A stretch of DNA of 64,000 nt from JAABRB01 sp963735025 (GCA_963735025.1 CAVTJG010000017.1:62001-126000); one strand, 5' to 3'. Numbered from the stretch's first letter, positions 7,985 through 17,425 are shown. The notes: generated by a model from the letters alone, not told the origin. A program made the numbers and translations.

Positions 7985-8596
7985 ATGAATGCACCGACGA
8001 CAGAGCAGGCCGCGATGACCGAGGAGTTCGAGCGCATCGTCGCGGCGGCACGTGATTCGCTCACCGACGAAATGGTGGCTCGCCTGGCGGGCACTGCCAC
8101 CGACGCGATGGATCTGGTCGACCGCGTGAACCGCACGGGGCTCTCGAGTGCCATCCCCGCGCTGGCGGAAATGGTGAACAACGGGGACCTCGACCGGCTG
8201 GCAAAGCTCGCCCGCGTCTATGGCTCGGCCGAGGACGCTCTGACCGACGAGATGGTCGGACGCATGGCGGAAACGGTGGCCGAGGGCATGTCGCTGCTCG
8301 ACCGGGCGAACCGGGGGGGTGCCGGCCGGCTGGTGGAGATGCTCGCGCACCTGGAATCTTCCGGCAGCCTGGAGCGTATCGCTGCCGCCCTGCCCCGGCT
8401 GAGCGAGCGCCTGGACATGCTCGAGGGCATGCTGGCGGCGTTCGACACCGCAGCCGCGGAATCGGCCCGCGCCCCGCGCGCGACGGGCGGGGTGGGCGGC
8501 ATCTGGAGCATGATGCGCGATCCGGACAATCAGGACGCGCTGCGCTACCTCATCAATCTCGGCAAGGCAATGCGCGCTAGCGGCAAGCGACCCTGA
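7985..8596 (+). CDS. DUF1641 protein of the sulfur operon
   Basis: A 203-residue soluble, acidic, mostly helical protein. The C-terminus carries the DUF1641 hallmark (GGIWSMMRDPDNQDALRYL, then INLGKAM). The N-terminal two thirds contain two related helical segments, each with a LTDEMVxR-type motif (about residues 26-32 and 84-90) followed by a LVDRVNR/LLDRANR segment, suggesting an internal duplication. DUF1641 proteins are often encoded beside SQR-like flavoproteins or formate dehydrogenases. Their molecular role is not established. The start follows a strong RBS (GAAGGAGGC) 14 bp after the flavoprotein stop. Confidence 0.8.
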   Translation: MNAPTTEQAAMTEEFERIVAAARDSLTDEMVARLAGTATDAMDLVDRVNRTGLSSAIPALAEMVNNGDLDRLAKLARVYGSAEDALTDEMVGRMAETVAEGMSLLDRANRGGAGRLVEMLAHLESSGSLERIAAALPRLSERLDMLEGMLAAFDTAAAESARAPRATGGVGGIWSMMRDPDNQDALRYLINLGKAMRASGKRP

Positions 8597-8604
8597 CGGA
8601 AGCC

Positions 8605-8620
8605 GCCGCGCGAGCGCGGC
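8605..8620. terminator. Hairpin between convergent genes
   Basis: GCCGCGC at 8605-8611 pairs with GCGCGGC at 8614-8620 between the converging DUF1641 and YidB-like genes. There is no T-run on either side, so it could be a bidirectional terminator or simply GC-rich sequence. Confidence 0.3.
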
Positions 8621-8636
8621 GACTATGCGCAGGCGC

Positions 8637-9281
8637 TCAGCCGGACCGGTAGCGCCTGCTCATCGCGTCCACGCTCGCGACCAGCGCATCAAGGTCGGGG
8701 ACGATGCCATTCGGGGTGACGCGGTCGACCACCTCTGGCAGCAACTGGGACAGTCCCCGCGCCGCATCGCCCTCGCTGACCCCCGCCTGTCTGGCGATCG
8801 CCGCGAGTCCGCCGGGCCCGAACACCTTTTCTATCGCGTCGGGAGGGATCGCAGTGTTCTGCCCGGTTCCGACCCAGGAACTTGCCTGCTCGCCATAGCC
8901 CGCGCGTTGGAAGCCCTCGAGCAGCGTCCCGAGGCTGCCCGGGCCCGTCGATGCGCCGCCCATGCCGCCCGATCCACCGAGGATCTGGCCCAGGACATCG
9001 CCGATTCCTCCGCCGCCCGATGGCGCACCGCCGCCGAGCACCTGGCCCAGGATGTCGCCAAATCCTCCGCCACCGGTCTGCGTCTCGGGCGCGCCCCCGC
9101 CGCGGCTCGCAAGCATCGACAAGACCACCGGCAAGAGTGCCATCAGGATCTGGCTCGTTCCCCCGCCTCCCGGACCGGGCGACGACGCGCGTCGACTTCC
9201 TTCGTAGGCATCACCGACCGACGGGTTACCCGTGCCTTGAGCACCAGCGGCGCTCGCCAACAGATCTTCCAGAATTCCCAT
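8637..9281 (-). CDS. YidB-like DUF937 protein
   Basis: A 214-residue protein of unknown molecular function. The first half is low-complexity and Gly-rich, with repeated GDILGQVLGGG/GDVLGQILGGS units (about residues 70-110), typical of DUF937. The second half matches the YidB pattern: GYGEQASSWVGTGQN, then a PDAIEKVFG helix, IARQAGVSEGDAARGLSQLLP and a VDRVTPNGIVPD segment. One hydrophobic stretch (MALLPVVLSML) is present, but there is no clear signal peptide. The start at 9281 follows AAGGAGGCC. The family is often linked with envelope stress, but nothing in this window tests that. Confidence 0.8.
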   Translation of the reverse strand: MGILEDLLASAAGAQGTGNPSVGDAYEGSRRASSPGPGGGGTSQILMALLPVVLSMLASRGGGAPETQTGGGGFGDILGQVLGGGAPSGGGGIGDVLGQILGGSGGMGGASTGPGSLGTLLEGFQRAGYGEQASSWVGTGQNTAIPPDAIEKVFGPGGLAAIARQAGVSEGDAARGLSQLLPEVVDRVTPNGIVPDLDALVASVDAMSRRYRSG

Positions 9282-9323
9282 TCTGGCCTCCTTGTTCAGT
9301 AACGAAGTCTAAGAAGAGCAGCG

Positions 9324-9439
9324 CTCCGCACCACGTTGCGTCCGGCTGCAAGGTCGCACGAAAGCAGCCTCCGCACTACGTTGCGTCCGGCTGCGAGGTT
9401 TCACGAAAGCAGCCTCCGCACTACGTTGCGTCCGGCTGC
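9324..9439. repeat. 45-bp tandem repeat (about 2.6 copies) spanning the maiA 3' end
   Basis: Copies begin CTCCGCA at 9324, 9369 and 9414, a 45-bp period. Each contains CGTTGCGTCCGGCTGC, and copies 1 and 2 also share an AGG...CACGAAAGCAG tail. The third copy encodes the last residues and stop codon of the maleylacetoacetate isomerase gene. The array is thus a duplication of that gene's 3' end into the spacer, with a few substitutions between copies. The period is a multiple of three, but the first stop codon ends translation. Confidence 0.85.
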
Positions 9440-10059
9440 TTAGACGGCTGGGCTGTGTCGAAAGCGGGCAGCTTCATGCACGCTTCGAAGACGCGCGTGA
9501 CCGTCGGATACGGCGCGAGGTCGCATTCGTACCGCTTGGCATTGAACACCTGCGGAACGAGACAGCAATCCGCCATCGTGACGGTCGATCCCAGGCAATA
9601 TGTGCCGACGCGTGCCTCGGACGCGAGAAACCGTTCGAGCATGTCGAATCCTTCGGCGATCCAGTGACGGTACCAAGTGTTGATGCCGGCCTCGTCGACG
9701 CCGTAGGTCTTGCGCACGTGCTTGAGCGTGCGCGGATTGTTCAGCGGATGGATCTCGCACGCGACGATTCCGGCCAGCGCGCGCGCGTACGCGCGGTCGA
9801 AAGGATCCTTCGGAAGCAATGGCGGCTCCGGGTAGCGCTCGTCCAGATACTCCATGATCGCAAGCGACTGGATGAGGCGCCGGCCGTCGTCCTCCAGCGC
9901 CGGAAGCAGCCCTTGCGGGTTGATGCCCCGGTACGGCGCCCCGTGATGCTCGCTCTTGGCAAGATTCACGAGCACCGGGTCGTAGGCAATGCCCTTGAAG
10001 TTGAGTGCGATGCGCACACGAAATGCCGCCGAGGATCGAAAATAGGTATAGAGCTTCAT
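9421..10059 (-). CDS. maiA: Maleylacetoacetate isomerase (zeta-class glutathione S-transferase)
   Basis: Glutathione-dependent cis-trans isomerase in tyrosine/homogentisate breakdown, or the related maleylpyruvate isomerase of gentisate pathways. 212 residues. The N-terminal thioredoxin fold carries the family motif as SSAAFRVRIALN, followed by the NPQGLLPAL and QSLAIMEYLDE glutathione-binding segments. The C-terminal helical domain has HPLNN and the VTMADCCLVPQV element. The ATG at 10059 matches the usual family N-terminus (MKLYTYFRS). No other tyrosine or gentisate gene is nearby, so the pathway is not fixed by context. The stop codon lies inside a 45-bp tandem repeat. Confidence 0.88.
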   Translation of the reverse strand: MKLYTYFRSSAAFRVRIALNFKGIAYDPVLVNLAKSEHHGAPYRGINPQGLLPALEDDGRRLIQSLAIMEYLDERYPEPPLLPKDPFDRAYARALAGIVACEIHPLNNPRTLKHVRKTYGVDEAGINTWYRHWIAEGFDMLERFLASEARVGTYCLGSTVTMADCCLVPQVFNAKRYECDLAPYPTVTRVFEACMKLPAFDTAQPSKQPDAT

Positions 10060-10197
10060 GATCGTCTCCGCACGCCGCCTTACCGTCCAGTGTTGCAATC
10101 GAGTGGGCTCGACATGGAGTCTAGCCGATCCGCCCTACGGCTTGCGCGCAGTACCCCGGTGGGCAACAATGCTCGCTTTGCCACAGACGAGCGATCG

Positions 10198-10641
10198 ATG
10201 TTTCCAGGGAAAACCTACGAGGAGGTGAAGATCGGCGAATCATTCAGCTCGTCGCTCACGATCACCGAGACGCACCTGGTGCTGGCGGCTGGCCTGTTCG
10301 GCGACTTCAACCCGCTCCACGTCGACGAAAGCCATGCCCGCGATTCGCGCTTCGGTGGACGCATCCTGCACGGGCCGTTCACGAGCGCGCTGGTCTCGGC
10401 GCCTGTCGGGATGTATTTTCACTCGACTGCCATCGCCTATCTCGAGCACACCTGTCGCTTCAAGGCACCGGTGAAGCCCGGGGACACGCTGACCACCACC
10501 TGGACCGTCACCGACAAGCACGACAAGCCCAGACAGCAAGGGGGAATCGTCCTGCTGACCTGTGCGTGCCGGAATCAGGAAGGGACCGTCGTCGCCGAGG
10601 CCGACGGGAAAATCCTGGTCAAGAGCGCGGACGCGGCGTAG
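10198..10641 (+). CDS. MaoC-like hot-dog hydratase/dehydratase
   Basis: A 147-residue single hot-dog domain of the MaoC/(R)-specific enoyl-CoA hydratase group. The hydratase signature is visible as FGDFNPLHVDESHARDS, with the catalytic Asp/His pair in it, and is followed by GRILHGPFTSAL. Members hydrate enoyl-CoA thioesters or dehydrate beta-hydroxyacyl-CoA. The start chosen is the ATG at 10198, where the family similarity begins. It is divergent from maiA and convergent with the DUF3422 gene, so there is no operon context for its substrate. Confidence 0.82.
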   Translation: MFPGKTYEEVKIGESFSSSLTITETHLVLAAGLFGDFNPLHVDESHARDSRFGGRILHGPFTSALVSAPVGMYFHSTAIAYLEHTCRFKAPVKPGDTLTTTWTVTDKHDKPRQQGGIVLLTCACRNQEGTVVAEADGKILVKSADAA

Positions 10642-10653
10642 CGCGCCCGCCAC

Positions 10654-11940
10654 TCAACCGGTCCGCTCGGCTCGCGCGAGCCGGCGCCGGATGAAGCGCA
10701 CACCGAGCGCGACCAGCGCCAACACCACGGGAATCGACACGCCGACCGTTACGTCGACGTCGATTTTCGCCCCCGCTGCATTGAGCGCCTTGACCGCATA
10801 GGCGACCAGACCGACGACGTAGTAGGTGATGGCGGCGACCGACAGGCCTTCGACGGTCTCCTGCAATCGCAACTGCAGGTGCGCGCGCCGATCCATGGAT
10901 GCGAGCAGCTCCTGGTTCTGACGCTCGCGCACGATGCCGACCCGCGTCGCCAGCAAATTGTTGGCCCGGGCGACCCGCTCGGAGAGCTCGACCATTCGCC
11001 GCGCCACCGATTCGCAAGTTGCCATGGCAGGTGCCAGGCGACGCGCCATGAACTCGTCGACGGTCTGAGTCCCGGGTAAACGCTGCTCGCGCAACTCCGC
11101 GATCCGGCTGGTCACGAGATCGTAGTAGGCCGCAGTCGCGCCGAACCGGAATCGAGACTCGCCGATCGCGCTCTCGACCTTTGCAGCAAGCGCGGTGAGC
11201 CGCTCGAGCAACGCGTCGTCGGTACCCGCGCCTCCCGCCAGTGCGGCAGTCACATCGCCGAGTTCGCCCTCCATCGCGCGCACTCGCGGCGCAGCCGCCC
11301 GGGCGATCGGCAATGCCAGCAGCGCCATCACGCGGTATGTCTCGATCTCGAACATTCGCTGCAGGGTGCGGCCTACCTGGCGTCGGGAAAGCTCGCGGTC
11401 GATGACCAGAATCCGCCCGAAGCCGTCGGCATGCACGCGAAAATCGGTGAACAATGCCCCGGCGCCACCACCGACGCCCGCCCCGACGACGTAGTTGCCC
11501 TCGAAGTATGCGGCGATCACCGAGGCGTCTGGCATCGGCTGCATGCGGTCCAGGACATCGGCGTGCACGGCGACCACCGTACGACCCGGGATCCCGGCGA
11601 CCCACTCGGCCGGCACAGCACGAACGGCCGGGTCGGCAAACGGCTGCGTGGCCGCGCCCCGCTGCGTGAACGTGTAGCTGGTGAACTCCGTGTGACGTTC
11701 CCACGCGACGCGAAACGGGCCGAGATCGGCAGTGAAATGCGTCGCGTCGGCCGGGGGCGGATGTGCGCCGTAGCGAGCGCACAGCGCCGCGACGTGCGCA
11801 TGTTCCGCTTCGCGTCCATCTGGCTCGACCGCCACGGCGAGATACGACACGCGCACGGGCGGCTGCAGCGCCTCCTGTGGCCGCGCGTGGACCTCGTTCG
11901 CCAGAAGGAACCGCTGCGGATGATTCTCGGGCAGGCTCAC
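10654..11940 (-). CDS. DUF3422 membrane-anchored protein
   Basis: A 428-residue protein of unknown function, widespread in beta- and alphaproteobacteria. The family hallmark LANEVHARP is at about residues 13-21, followed by a HTEFTSYTF segment. The central region is largely helical with coiled-coil character (LAAKVESAIGESRFRF, ERVARANNLLATRVG). Two transmembrane helices close the protein (AITYYVVGLVAYAV and VVLALVALGVRFI) with a basic tail, so the bulk is probably cytoplasmic. The gene lies 61 bp beyond the 3' end of an acyl-CoA ligase on the same strand and may be co-transcribed. Confidence 0.85.
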   Translation of the reverse strand: MSLPENHPQRFLLANEVHARPQEALQPPVRVSYLAVAVEPDGREAEHAHVAALCARYGAHPPPADATHFTADLGPFRVAWERHTEFTSYTFTQRGAATQPFADPAVRAVPAEWVAGIPGRTVVAVHADVLDRMQPMPDASVIAAYFEGNYVVGAGVGGGAGALFTDFRVHADGFGRILVIDRELSRRQVGRTLQRMFEIETYRVMALLALPIARAAAPRVRAMEGELGDVTAALAGGAGTDDALLERLTALAAKVESAIGESRFRFGATAAYYDLVTSRIAELREQRLPGTQTVDEFMARRLAPAMATCESVARRMVELSERVARANNLLATRVGIVRERQNQELLASMDRRAHLQLRLQETVEGLSVAAITYYVVGLVAYAVKALNAAGAKIDVDVTVGVSIPVVLALVALGVRFIRRRLARAERTG

Positions 11941-12001
11941 GTTGCGGAGCCAGAGAATTGAGCTGGCGTGGTGTCGACCGTGGGGAGCTTGGCAGATTGC
12001 C

Positions 12002-13649
12002 TCATGTCTTGCCCTTGCGTTCTTCCTCGCGTAACCGCAGCACCCGCCGCTGCACCTTCCCGGTAGTTGTCATCGGCAGCTGGTCGATGAACTCGATCTC
12101 CTTGGGGTACTCGTAGGGCGCGAGCTTGCCGCGCACATGCGCCTGCAACTCGGCCGCGAGCTCGGGCGAGCTCGCATAGCCGGGCTGCAGCACGACAAAT
12201 GCCTTCACGATATTGGTCCGTTCGGGGTCGGGACTCCCCACCACCGCCGCATTGGCCACTGCCGGATGCTTGACGAGGCAGTTCTCGATCTCCGAGGGGC
12301 CGATGCGATAGCCGGCGCTCTTGAATACGTCGTCCGCGCGACCCTGATATCGCAGGTAGCCGTCGGCGTCGCGCTGCGCGAGATCGCCGGTGCGGCACCA
12401 CAGTCCGGTGTACTTCTTCCGGGTTGCCTCGTCGTTCTTCCAGTAGCCGAGGAAAAACACCGCATCCGGATCTCCGTGCACGTCCGTGCGATGTCACCGC
12501 GACTTCGCCTACCTCCCCCACCGCGACCTCTGCGCCCGCGTCATCGATGATGCCGACGCGGTGTCCCGGATACGGGCGTCCCATCGACCCCGACTTGGCC
12601 GGCCAGAGCGTGCTGCAATTGCCGACGATGTAGTTGATCTCGGTCTGGCCGAACATCTCGTTGATGGTCACGCCGAGCCCATTCTGCGCCCACTCGAAGA
12701 CCGTCTCGCCGACCGCCTCGCCAGCGCTCATGATCGAGCGCAGGGGCAAGTCGAAGCGTGTCCGCGGCTCAGGCACCGCCTTCATCATCATCTTGAGCGC
12801 CGTCGGAAACAGAAAGGTATTCCGGATGCCGTATTTCTCGATCAGGTGAAAGGCCTTCTCGGGATCGAATCGCCCGCGGTAGCCGAGTATCGGGTAGCCG
12901 TAGTACATCGTGGGCAGCAGTGCGTCCATCAACCCGCCGGTCCAGGCCCAGTCGGCAGGCGACCAGAACATGTCGCCCTGACGCGGAAACTCATTGTGCG
13001 AGCAGGAGAAGCCGGGGAGATTGCCGATCAGCACGCGGTGGGGCTTCAACGCGCCCTTGGGCGGACCCGTCGTGCCGCTCGTGTAGACCAGCAGTGCCGG
13101 ATCCTCGGCATGGGTGTCCGATGGCGTGAAACGTCGCGACGACTTCGCAAGCAGCGACTCCCACGACACGACTCCGGTTTCACGTGCACCCGCGACGCCG
13201 ATCACGTGCTTGAGCGCGGGCAGCTTGTCGCGTACCGCCAGCAGATTGGGAAGCGATGCCGGATCCACGAACGCCACGGTCGTCTCGCTGTTCTCCAGGC
13301 GGTATTCGAGGGCGTCCGGTCCGAAGAGAATCGAGAGCGGCATTGCGATGGCGCCGACCTGGTAGCAGGCAATGTGGGCCACCACCGTTTCAGGACGCTG
13401 GGGCAGGATGATGCCGACCCGCTCGCCCTTCTTCAGGCCGAGGCCGACGAGTGCATTCGCCAGACGGTTCGCCTCCTGCTGGATGTCCCAGTAGGTGTAG
13501 GCCGCCGTCGCGCCGCCTTCGTCTTCCCAGTAGAGGCAGAAACGATGGCGATCCACGGCATGTCGCCCGCAACACGCCCACGCCATGTTGAACAGCTCCG
13601 GAACTTCCCAGCGAAAGGAGTGATAGATGTCGTGGTAGCGGTCCTGCAT
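12002..13649 (-). CDS. AMP-forming acyl-CoA synthetase, one frameshift
   Basis: Activates a carboxylic acid to its CoA thioester through an acyl-adenylate. About 549 residues after repair. The N-terminal part (13649 down to about 12490) carries the ATP-binding loop YTSGTTGPPKGA, the INEMFGQTE adenylate-forming motif, and VGIIDDAG. The C-terminal domain continues in another frame, with YWKNDEATRKK, WCRTGDLAQRD and a TTGKVQRRVLR lysine motif. A surplus base near 12484, in the TCGCACGGACGTGCACGG context, accounts for the break. The start is an ATG at 13649 preceded by AGGAGCAGG. The family suggests short- or medium-chain acid substrates. The exact acid is unknown. Confidence 0.85.
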
Positions 13650-13892
13650 GGCCTGCTCCTCGCGGCCGCTCTTCAGGGCCGCGAGCGAAGTTAGCACGGC
13701 TCCAGCGTCACGAGAAGCGCCAGGATCACCGTGTCGCGAGCCCGTCTCGCCGTGGCGCCGCGGGAGACCTTGCGCCTGCCGCACGGCTGGTGCAAAGTTG
13801 ATTCCAACGTCGTGCGCACAGGCAGGTCGCGAGCCCGCGGTCGCGCGCCGGAAGCATCACCGCAGAACTGCGCCGAGAACACCGAACCACGC

Positions 13893-13918
13893 GGCGTCAC
13901 CACACGGCGTCACCACAC
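13893..13918. repeat. 13-bp tandem duplication upstream of the haloacid dehalogenase
   Basis: GGCGTCACCACAC is repeated head to tail at 13893-13905 and 13906-13918, ending 13 bp before the dehalogenase start. The rest of the 282-bp gap (13650-13931) between the divergent acyl-CoA ligase and dehalogenase shows no gene, and I see no strong promoter match in it. Confidence 0.6.
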
Positions 13919-13931
13919 GGAGTGTCGACTC

Positions 13932-14606
13932 ATGAACGACCCGGTCAAGGCCCTGGTATTCGACGCATACGGTACGTTGTTCGACGTCCATTCGGTCATC
14001 AAGCTTTGTGACGAGCTATGGCCAGGCAAGGGAACGGCCCTTTCGCAGCTGTGGCGGACCAAGCAGCTCGAATACACGTGGCAGCGCAGCCTGATGCAGC
14101 GCTACGAGGACTTCACTCACGTTACGGAGGCCGCGCTGCGCTACGGTTGCAAGGCGCTCGGCCTCGCGCTCGACGATGCAGCGCGCGGCCGACTCATGCA
14201 GGCATACCTGCGTCTGGACGCCTATCCCGAAGTTCCCGAAACCCTTCAGCGTCTCGCCGGCCGGAAGCGCGCGATCCTCTCCAACGGGTCACCGGCGATG
14301 CTCGATCCGGTGGTCGCGAACGCCGGACTCACGAAGCTGCTCGAAGCAGTGATCAGCGTGGATTCGCTCAGGATTTTCAAGCCCGATCCGCGTGTGTACG
14401 CGCTGGCGGTCGACCGACTCGGCGTGCCGACTGGATCGATCGGTTTCGTGTCCTCGAACTGCTGGGATGCGATCGGCGCCAAGGCTTTCGGATTCCGCGT
14501 GTTCTGGTGCAACCGGGCCGGCGCACCGCTGGACGAGCTTGGTGTCTCGCTCGATCACGAGATGCGCTCGCTCGCCGAACTGCCCGCACTCGTCGGTGCC
14601 GCATGA
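13932..14606 (+). CDS. Haloacid dehalogenase, type II
   Basis: HAD-superfamily hydrolase of the L-2-haloacid dehalogenase group, which replaces a halogen on a 2-haloalkanoate with hydroxyl. 224 residues. The nucleophile Asp is in FDAYGTLFDVHSV (about residue 10), the Ser/Asn segment in ILSNGSPAML, the conserved Lys in FKPDPRVYALA, and the type II hallmark in SSNCWDAIGAKAFGFRVFWCNR. The ATG at 13932 is where family similarity starts. It sits head to tail with an SDR gene 37 bp downstream. The natural substrate could be an unhalogenated metabolite, as for many annotated members. Confidence 0.85.
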   Translation: MNDPVKALVFDAYGTLFDVHSVIKLCDELWPGKGTALSQLWRTKQLEYTWQRSLMQRYEDFTHVTEAALRYGCKALGLALDDAARGRLMQAYLRLDAYPEVPETLQRLAGRKRAILSNGSPAMLDPVVANAGLTKLLEAVISVDSLRIFKPDPRVYALAVDRLGVPTGSIGFVSSNCWDAIGAKAFGFRVFWCNRAGAPLDELGVSLDHEMRSLAELPALVGAA

Positions 14607-14643
14607 CGGCAGACCGGCGCGAAATCAAGGGAGGCCGAAGCAG

Positions 14644-15357
14644 ATGAGCATGCTCGATGGGAGAGTGGCCATCGTTACCGGCGCCGCGGGAAATCTCGGC
14701 CGCGCCACGGCCGAGGCCATGCGCGCCGCCGGGGCGCAAACGGTGCTGGTCGATGCTTCGCAAGAGCACCTTCAGCAAGCCTACCCGGCGGCGCACGATC
14801 CGGGTCGCCTCCTCTACGGAGGCGTCGATCTCACGCACGAGCAAAGCGCGCAGAGCGTCGCCTCGGCCGCGCGCGAGCGCTTCGGCCGCATCGACGTGCT
14901 CGTGAATACCGTGGGTGGATTTCGCGGCGGCAAGGCGGTTCACGAGGAGGAGCTCGCCACCTGGGATCTCATGATGGCGCTCAACCTCCGCACCACTTTG
15001 CTCGCGTGCCGCGCCGTGCTCCCCGACTTCCACAACCAGGGCAGTGGCGCCATCGTCAATATCGCAGCGGGCGCCGCGCTCTCCAGTCCGGCCGGTCTCG
15101 CCGCATACAGCGCATCCAAGTCCGCGGTCATCCGGCTCACCGAGGCACTTGCCGCGGAAGGCAAGGCCATGGGCATTCGGGTGAACGCAGTGCTACCCGG
15201 CACCATCGACACACCCCAGAATCGTGCCGCGATGCCCAACGCGGACACGTCCAAATGGGTCGTTCCGGAAGCCATCGCAGACGTGATCGTGTTTCTTGCC
15301 TCGGACGCTGCGCGCGCAATCACCGGCGTCGCATTGCCGGTGTTCGGTCGCGCCTAG
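14644..15357 (+). CDS. Short-chain dehydrogenase/reductase
   Basis: NAD(P)-dependent oxidoreductase of the classical SDR family, 237 residues. The Rossmann glycine motif is TGAAGNLGRA near the N-terminus and the catalytic Tyr-x3-Lys is YSASK, preceded by the active-site Ser region (VNIAAGAALSS, slightly atypical). LVNTVGG stands in place of the usual NNAG. Its spacing (37 bp after the dehalogenase, 18 bp before acetoacetyl-CoA synthetase) suggests one transcript. With that synthetase a 3-hydroxybutyrate-type or related hydroxyacid substrate is possible, but this is only an inference. Confidence 0.85.
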   Translation: MSMLDGRVAIVTGAAGNLGRATAEAMRAAGAQTVLVDASQEHLQQAYPAAHDPGRLLYGGVDLTHEQSAQSVASAARERFGRIDVLVNTVGGFRGGKAVHEEELATWDLMMALNLRTTLLACRAVLPDFHNQGSGAIVNIAAGAALSSPAGLAAYSASKSAVIRLTEALAAEGKAMGIRVNAVLPGTIDTPQNRAAMPNADTSKWVVPEAIADVIVFLASDAARAITGVALPVFGRA

Positions 15358-15375
15358 CGAGCGGGAACATCGGAC

Positions 15376-17362
15376 ATGGCGCACTTGGCGGAAGGAGCGG
15401 TGCTCTGGGAGCCCTCCGCGGCTTTCCGCGAACGCAGCGAGCTGACACGCTACATGCGCTGGCTGGCCGATCGCAAGGGCCTCGGCTTCGCCGGATATCA
15501 AGCGCTCTGGGAATGGTCGGTGCGCGACGTGGAAGCGTTCTGGGCCTCGCTCTGGGAATTCTTCGAGATTCGCGCGTCGTCGCCCTACGAACGCGTACTC
15601 CCCGAGCGCCGCATGCCGGGGGCGCGCTGGTTCGCAGGCGCGCGGCTCAATTACGCCGACCACGTCTTCCGGCACGCATCGGCACATCATCCGGCGATCA
15701 TCGCGCGCTCCGAACTGCGCCCGACGACCGAGATTTCCTGGGCCGAGCTCGCGGATCAGGTCGGCGCGGTTGCCGCCTCGCTTCGCGAAATGGGAATCGG
15801 TCCGGGTGACCGCGTCGTCTCATACATGCCAAACATTCCGGAGACTGTCGTCGCGTTTCTCGCGTGCGCGAGCCTCGGTGCGATCTGGTCGAGCTGCGCG
15901 CCGGACATGGGCACGCGCGCCGTCGTGGATCGATTCCGGCAGATCGAGCCGAAAGTCCTGTTCGCGGTCGACGGATATGTGTACGGAGGGAAATCCTTTG
16001 ATCGTCGCCCGGTGCTTGCCGAGATCGTGGCGGCGCTGCCGACCCTCGCGAGCGTCGTCGTGCTGCCCTACCTGGATCCCACCGCGCGTTTGGATGCATT
16101 TCCCGGCGCAGTTGCCTGGTCGAAACTGATCTCGCGTCCGGCACCGCTCGCGTGCGAGTCGCTCGCGTTCGACCACCCGCTCTGGATCGTCTATTCCTCT
16201 GGCACCACCGGTGTTCCCAAGGCCATTGTCCACGGACATGGCGGCATCGTGCTCGAGCATTTGAAGACGCTGCTCCTGCATCAGGACGTGCATGCCGGCG
16301 ACCGATTCTTCTGGATGTCGAGTACCGGGTGGATCGTCTGGAATCTCGCCGTCGGCGGGCTGCTTGCCGGCTGCACGGTCGTGCTGCTCGACGGCAATCC
16401 CGCATACCCCGATCCTGGCGCCGTGTGGCGCTACATCGGCGAGACCCGTTGCAGGCTTTTCGGCAGCGGTGCCGCGCTCCTCACTGCGGCCATGAAAGCG
16501 GGTGTCGCCCCCGCGAAGATCGCCGACCTGAGCGCACTCGACGTGATCAGCACGACCGGCTCTCCGCTGCCGATCGATGCGTTCGAGTGGGTGTATGAGC
16601 ATGTGAAGCACGACGTCTGGCTCGCTCCGATCAGCGGCGGAACCGATGTCGCCGCGGGGTTCGTCGGTGGTTCGCCGATCCTGCCCGTGACGGCCGGAGA
16701 GATGCAATGCGCGATGCTCGGCGTCGCAGCACGCGCGTTCGACGATCAGGGACGGGCGCTCGTCGGAACGGTCGGTGAGCTCGTGATCACGGAGCCAATG
16801 CCGTCGATGCCGCTCTACTTCTGGAACGACCCGGACGGAACACGCTACCGCGAGAGCTATTTCGAGATGTACCCCCGCCACTGGCGCCACGGGGACTGGA
16901 TCCGGTTCACCGAACGCGGAACATGCGTGATTTACGGGCGCTCCGACACGACCATCAACCGCTACGGTATCCGCATGGGCACGGCCGAGATATACCGCGC
17001 GGTCGAGGACATGCCGGAAGTGGTGGACAGCCTGGTCGTGGACCTCGAATACCTTGGCCGGGAATCGTTCATGCCGCTGTTCGTCGTGCTCGCGCCGGAC
17101 GCATTCGCTCGACGACACTCTCAAGCATCGCATCAAGGACCAGATTCGCACCCAGGCATCCGGACGTCACGTGCCCAATGAAATCTATTCGGTCGACGAG
17201 GTGCCGCGCACGTTAACGGGCAAGAAAATGGAGTTACCGATTCGCAAGATCCTGCTCGGCGCGACTGCCGACACGGTGGCGAGTCCGGACGCCATGGCAA
17301 ATCCGCAGAGCCTCGGATTTTTTGTCGAGCTCGCACGCAAGCTCAATGCTCCGAGCAGGTGA
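15376..17362 (+). CDS. Acetoacetyl-CoA synthetase (acetoacetate-CoA ligase), one frameshift
   Basis: Activates acetoacetate with ATP and CoA, feeding ketone-body carbon into acetyl-CoA. About 661 residues after repair, the usual size. Recognised by its N-terminal acyl-CoA synthetase extension, the P-loop YSSGTTGVPKAIVHGHGG, SGGTDVAAGFVGG, and the C-terminal TGKKMELPIRKIL with the catalytic Lys. The reading frame changes near 17105: GACGCATTCGCTCGAC carries one base too many, probably an extra T, since removing it gives an unbroken PDASLDDTLKHR segment. The neighbouring SDR and acyl-CoA ligase genes fit acid or ketone-body use. Confidence 0.88.
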
Positions 17363-17383
17363 TCAAACCACCCCGCCCCTCAG

Positions 17384-17425
17384 AAGACACCCGGGCCCGT
17401 ACGAACGTGCGGGCCTGGGTGTCTT
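17384..17425. terminator. Strong hairpin between convergent genes
   Basis: AAGACACCCGGGCCCG from 17384 pairs with CGGGCCTGGGTGTCTT ending at 17425, a 16-bp stem with one G-T mismatch. It lies between the ends of the acetoacetyl-CoA synthetase gene (+) and the YqgE-like gene (-). No long T-run follows, but the position and stability fit a bidirectional terminator. Confidence 0.65.

Noticed and set aside
9324..9439. Possible CRISPR-like array
   Set aside because: The copies are directly adjacent with no spacers of unrelated sequence, and one copy encodes the maiA C-terminus. No cas gene is seen.
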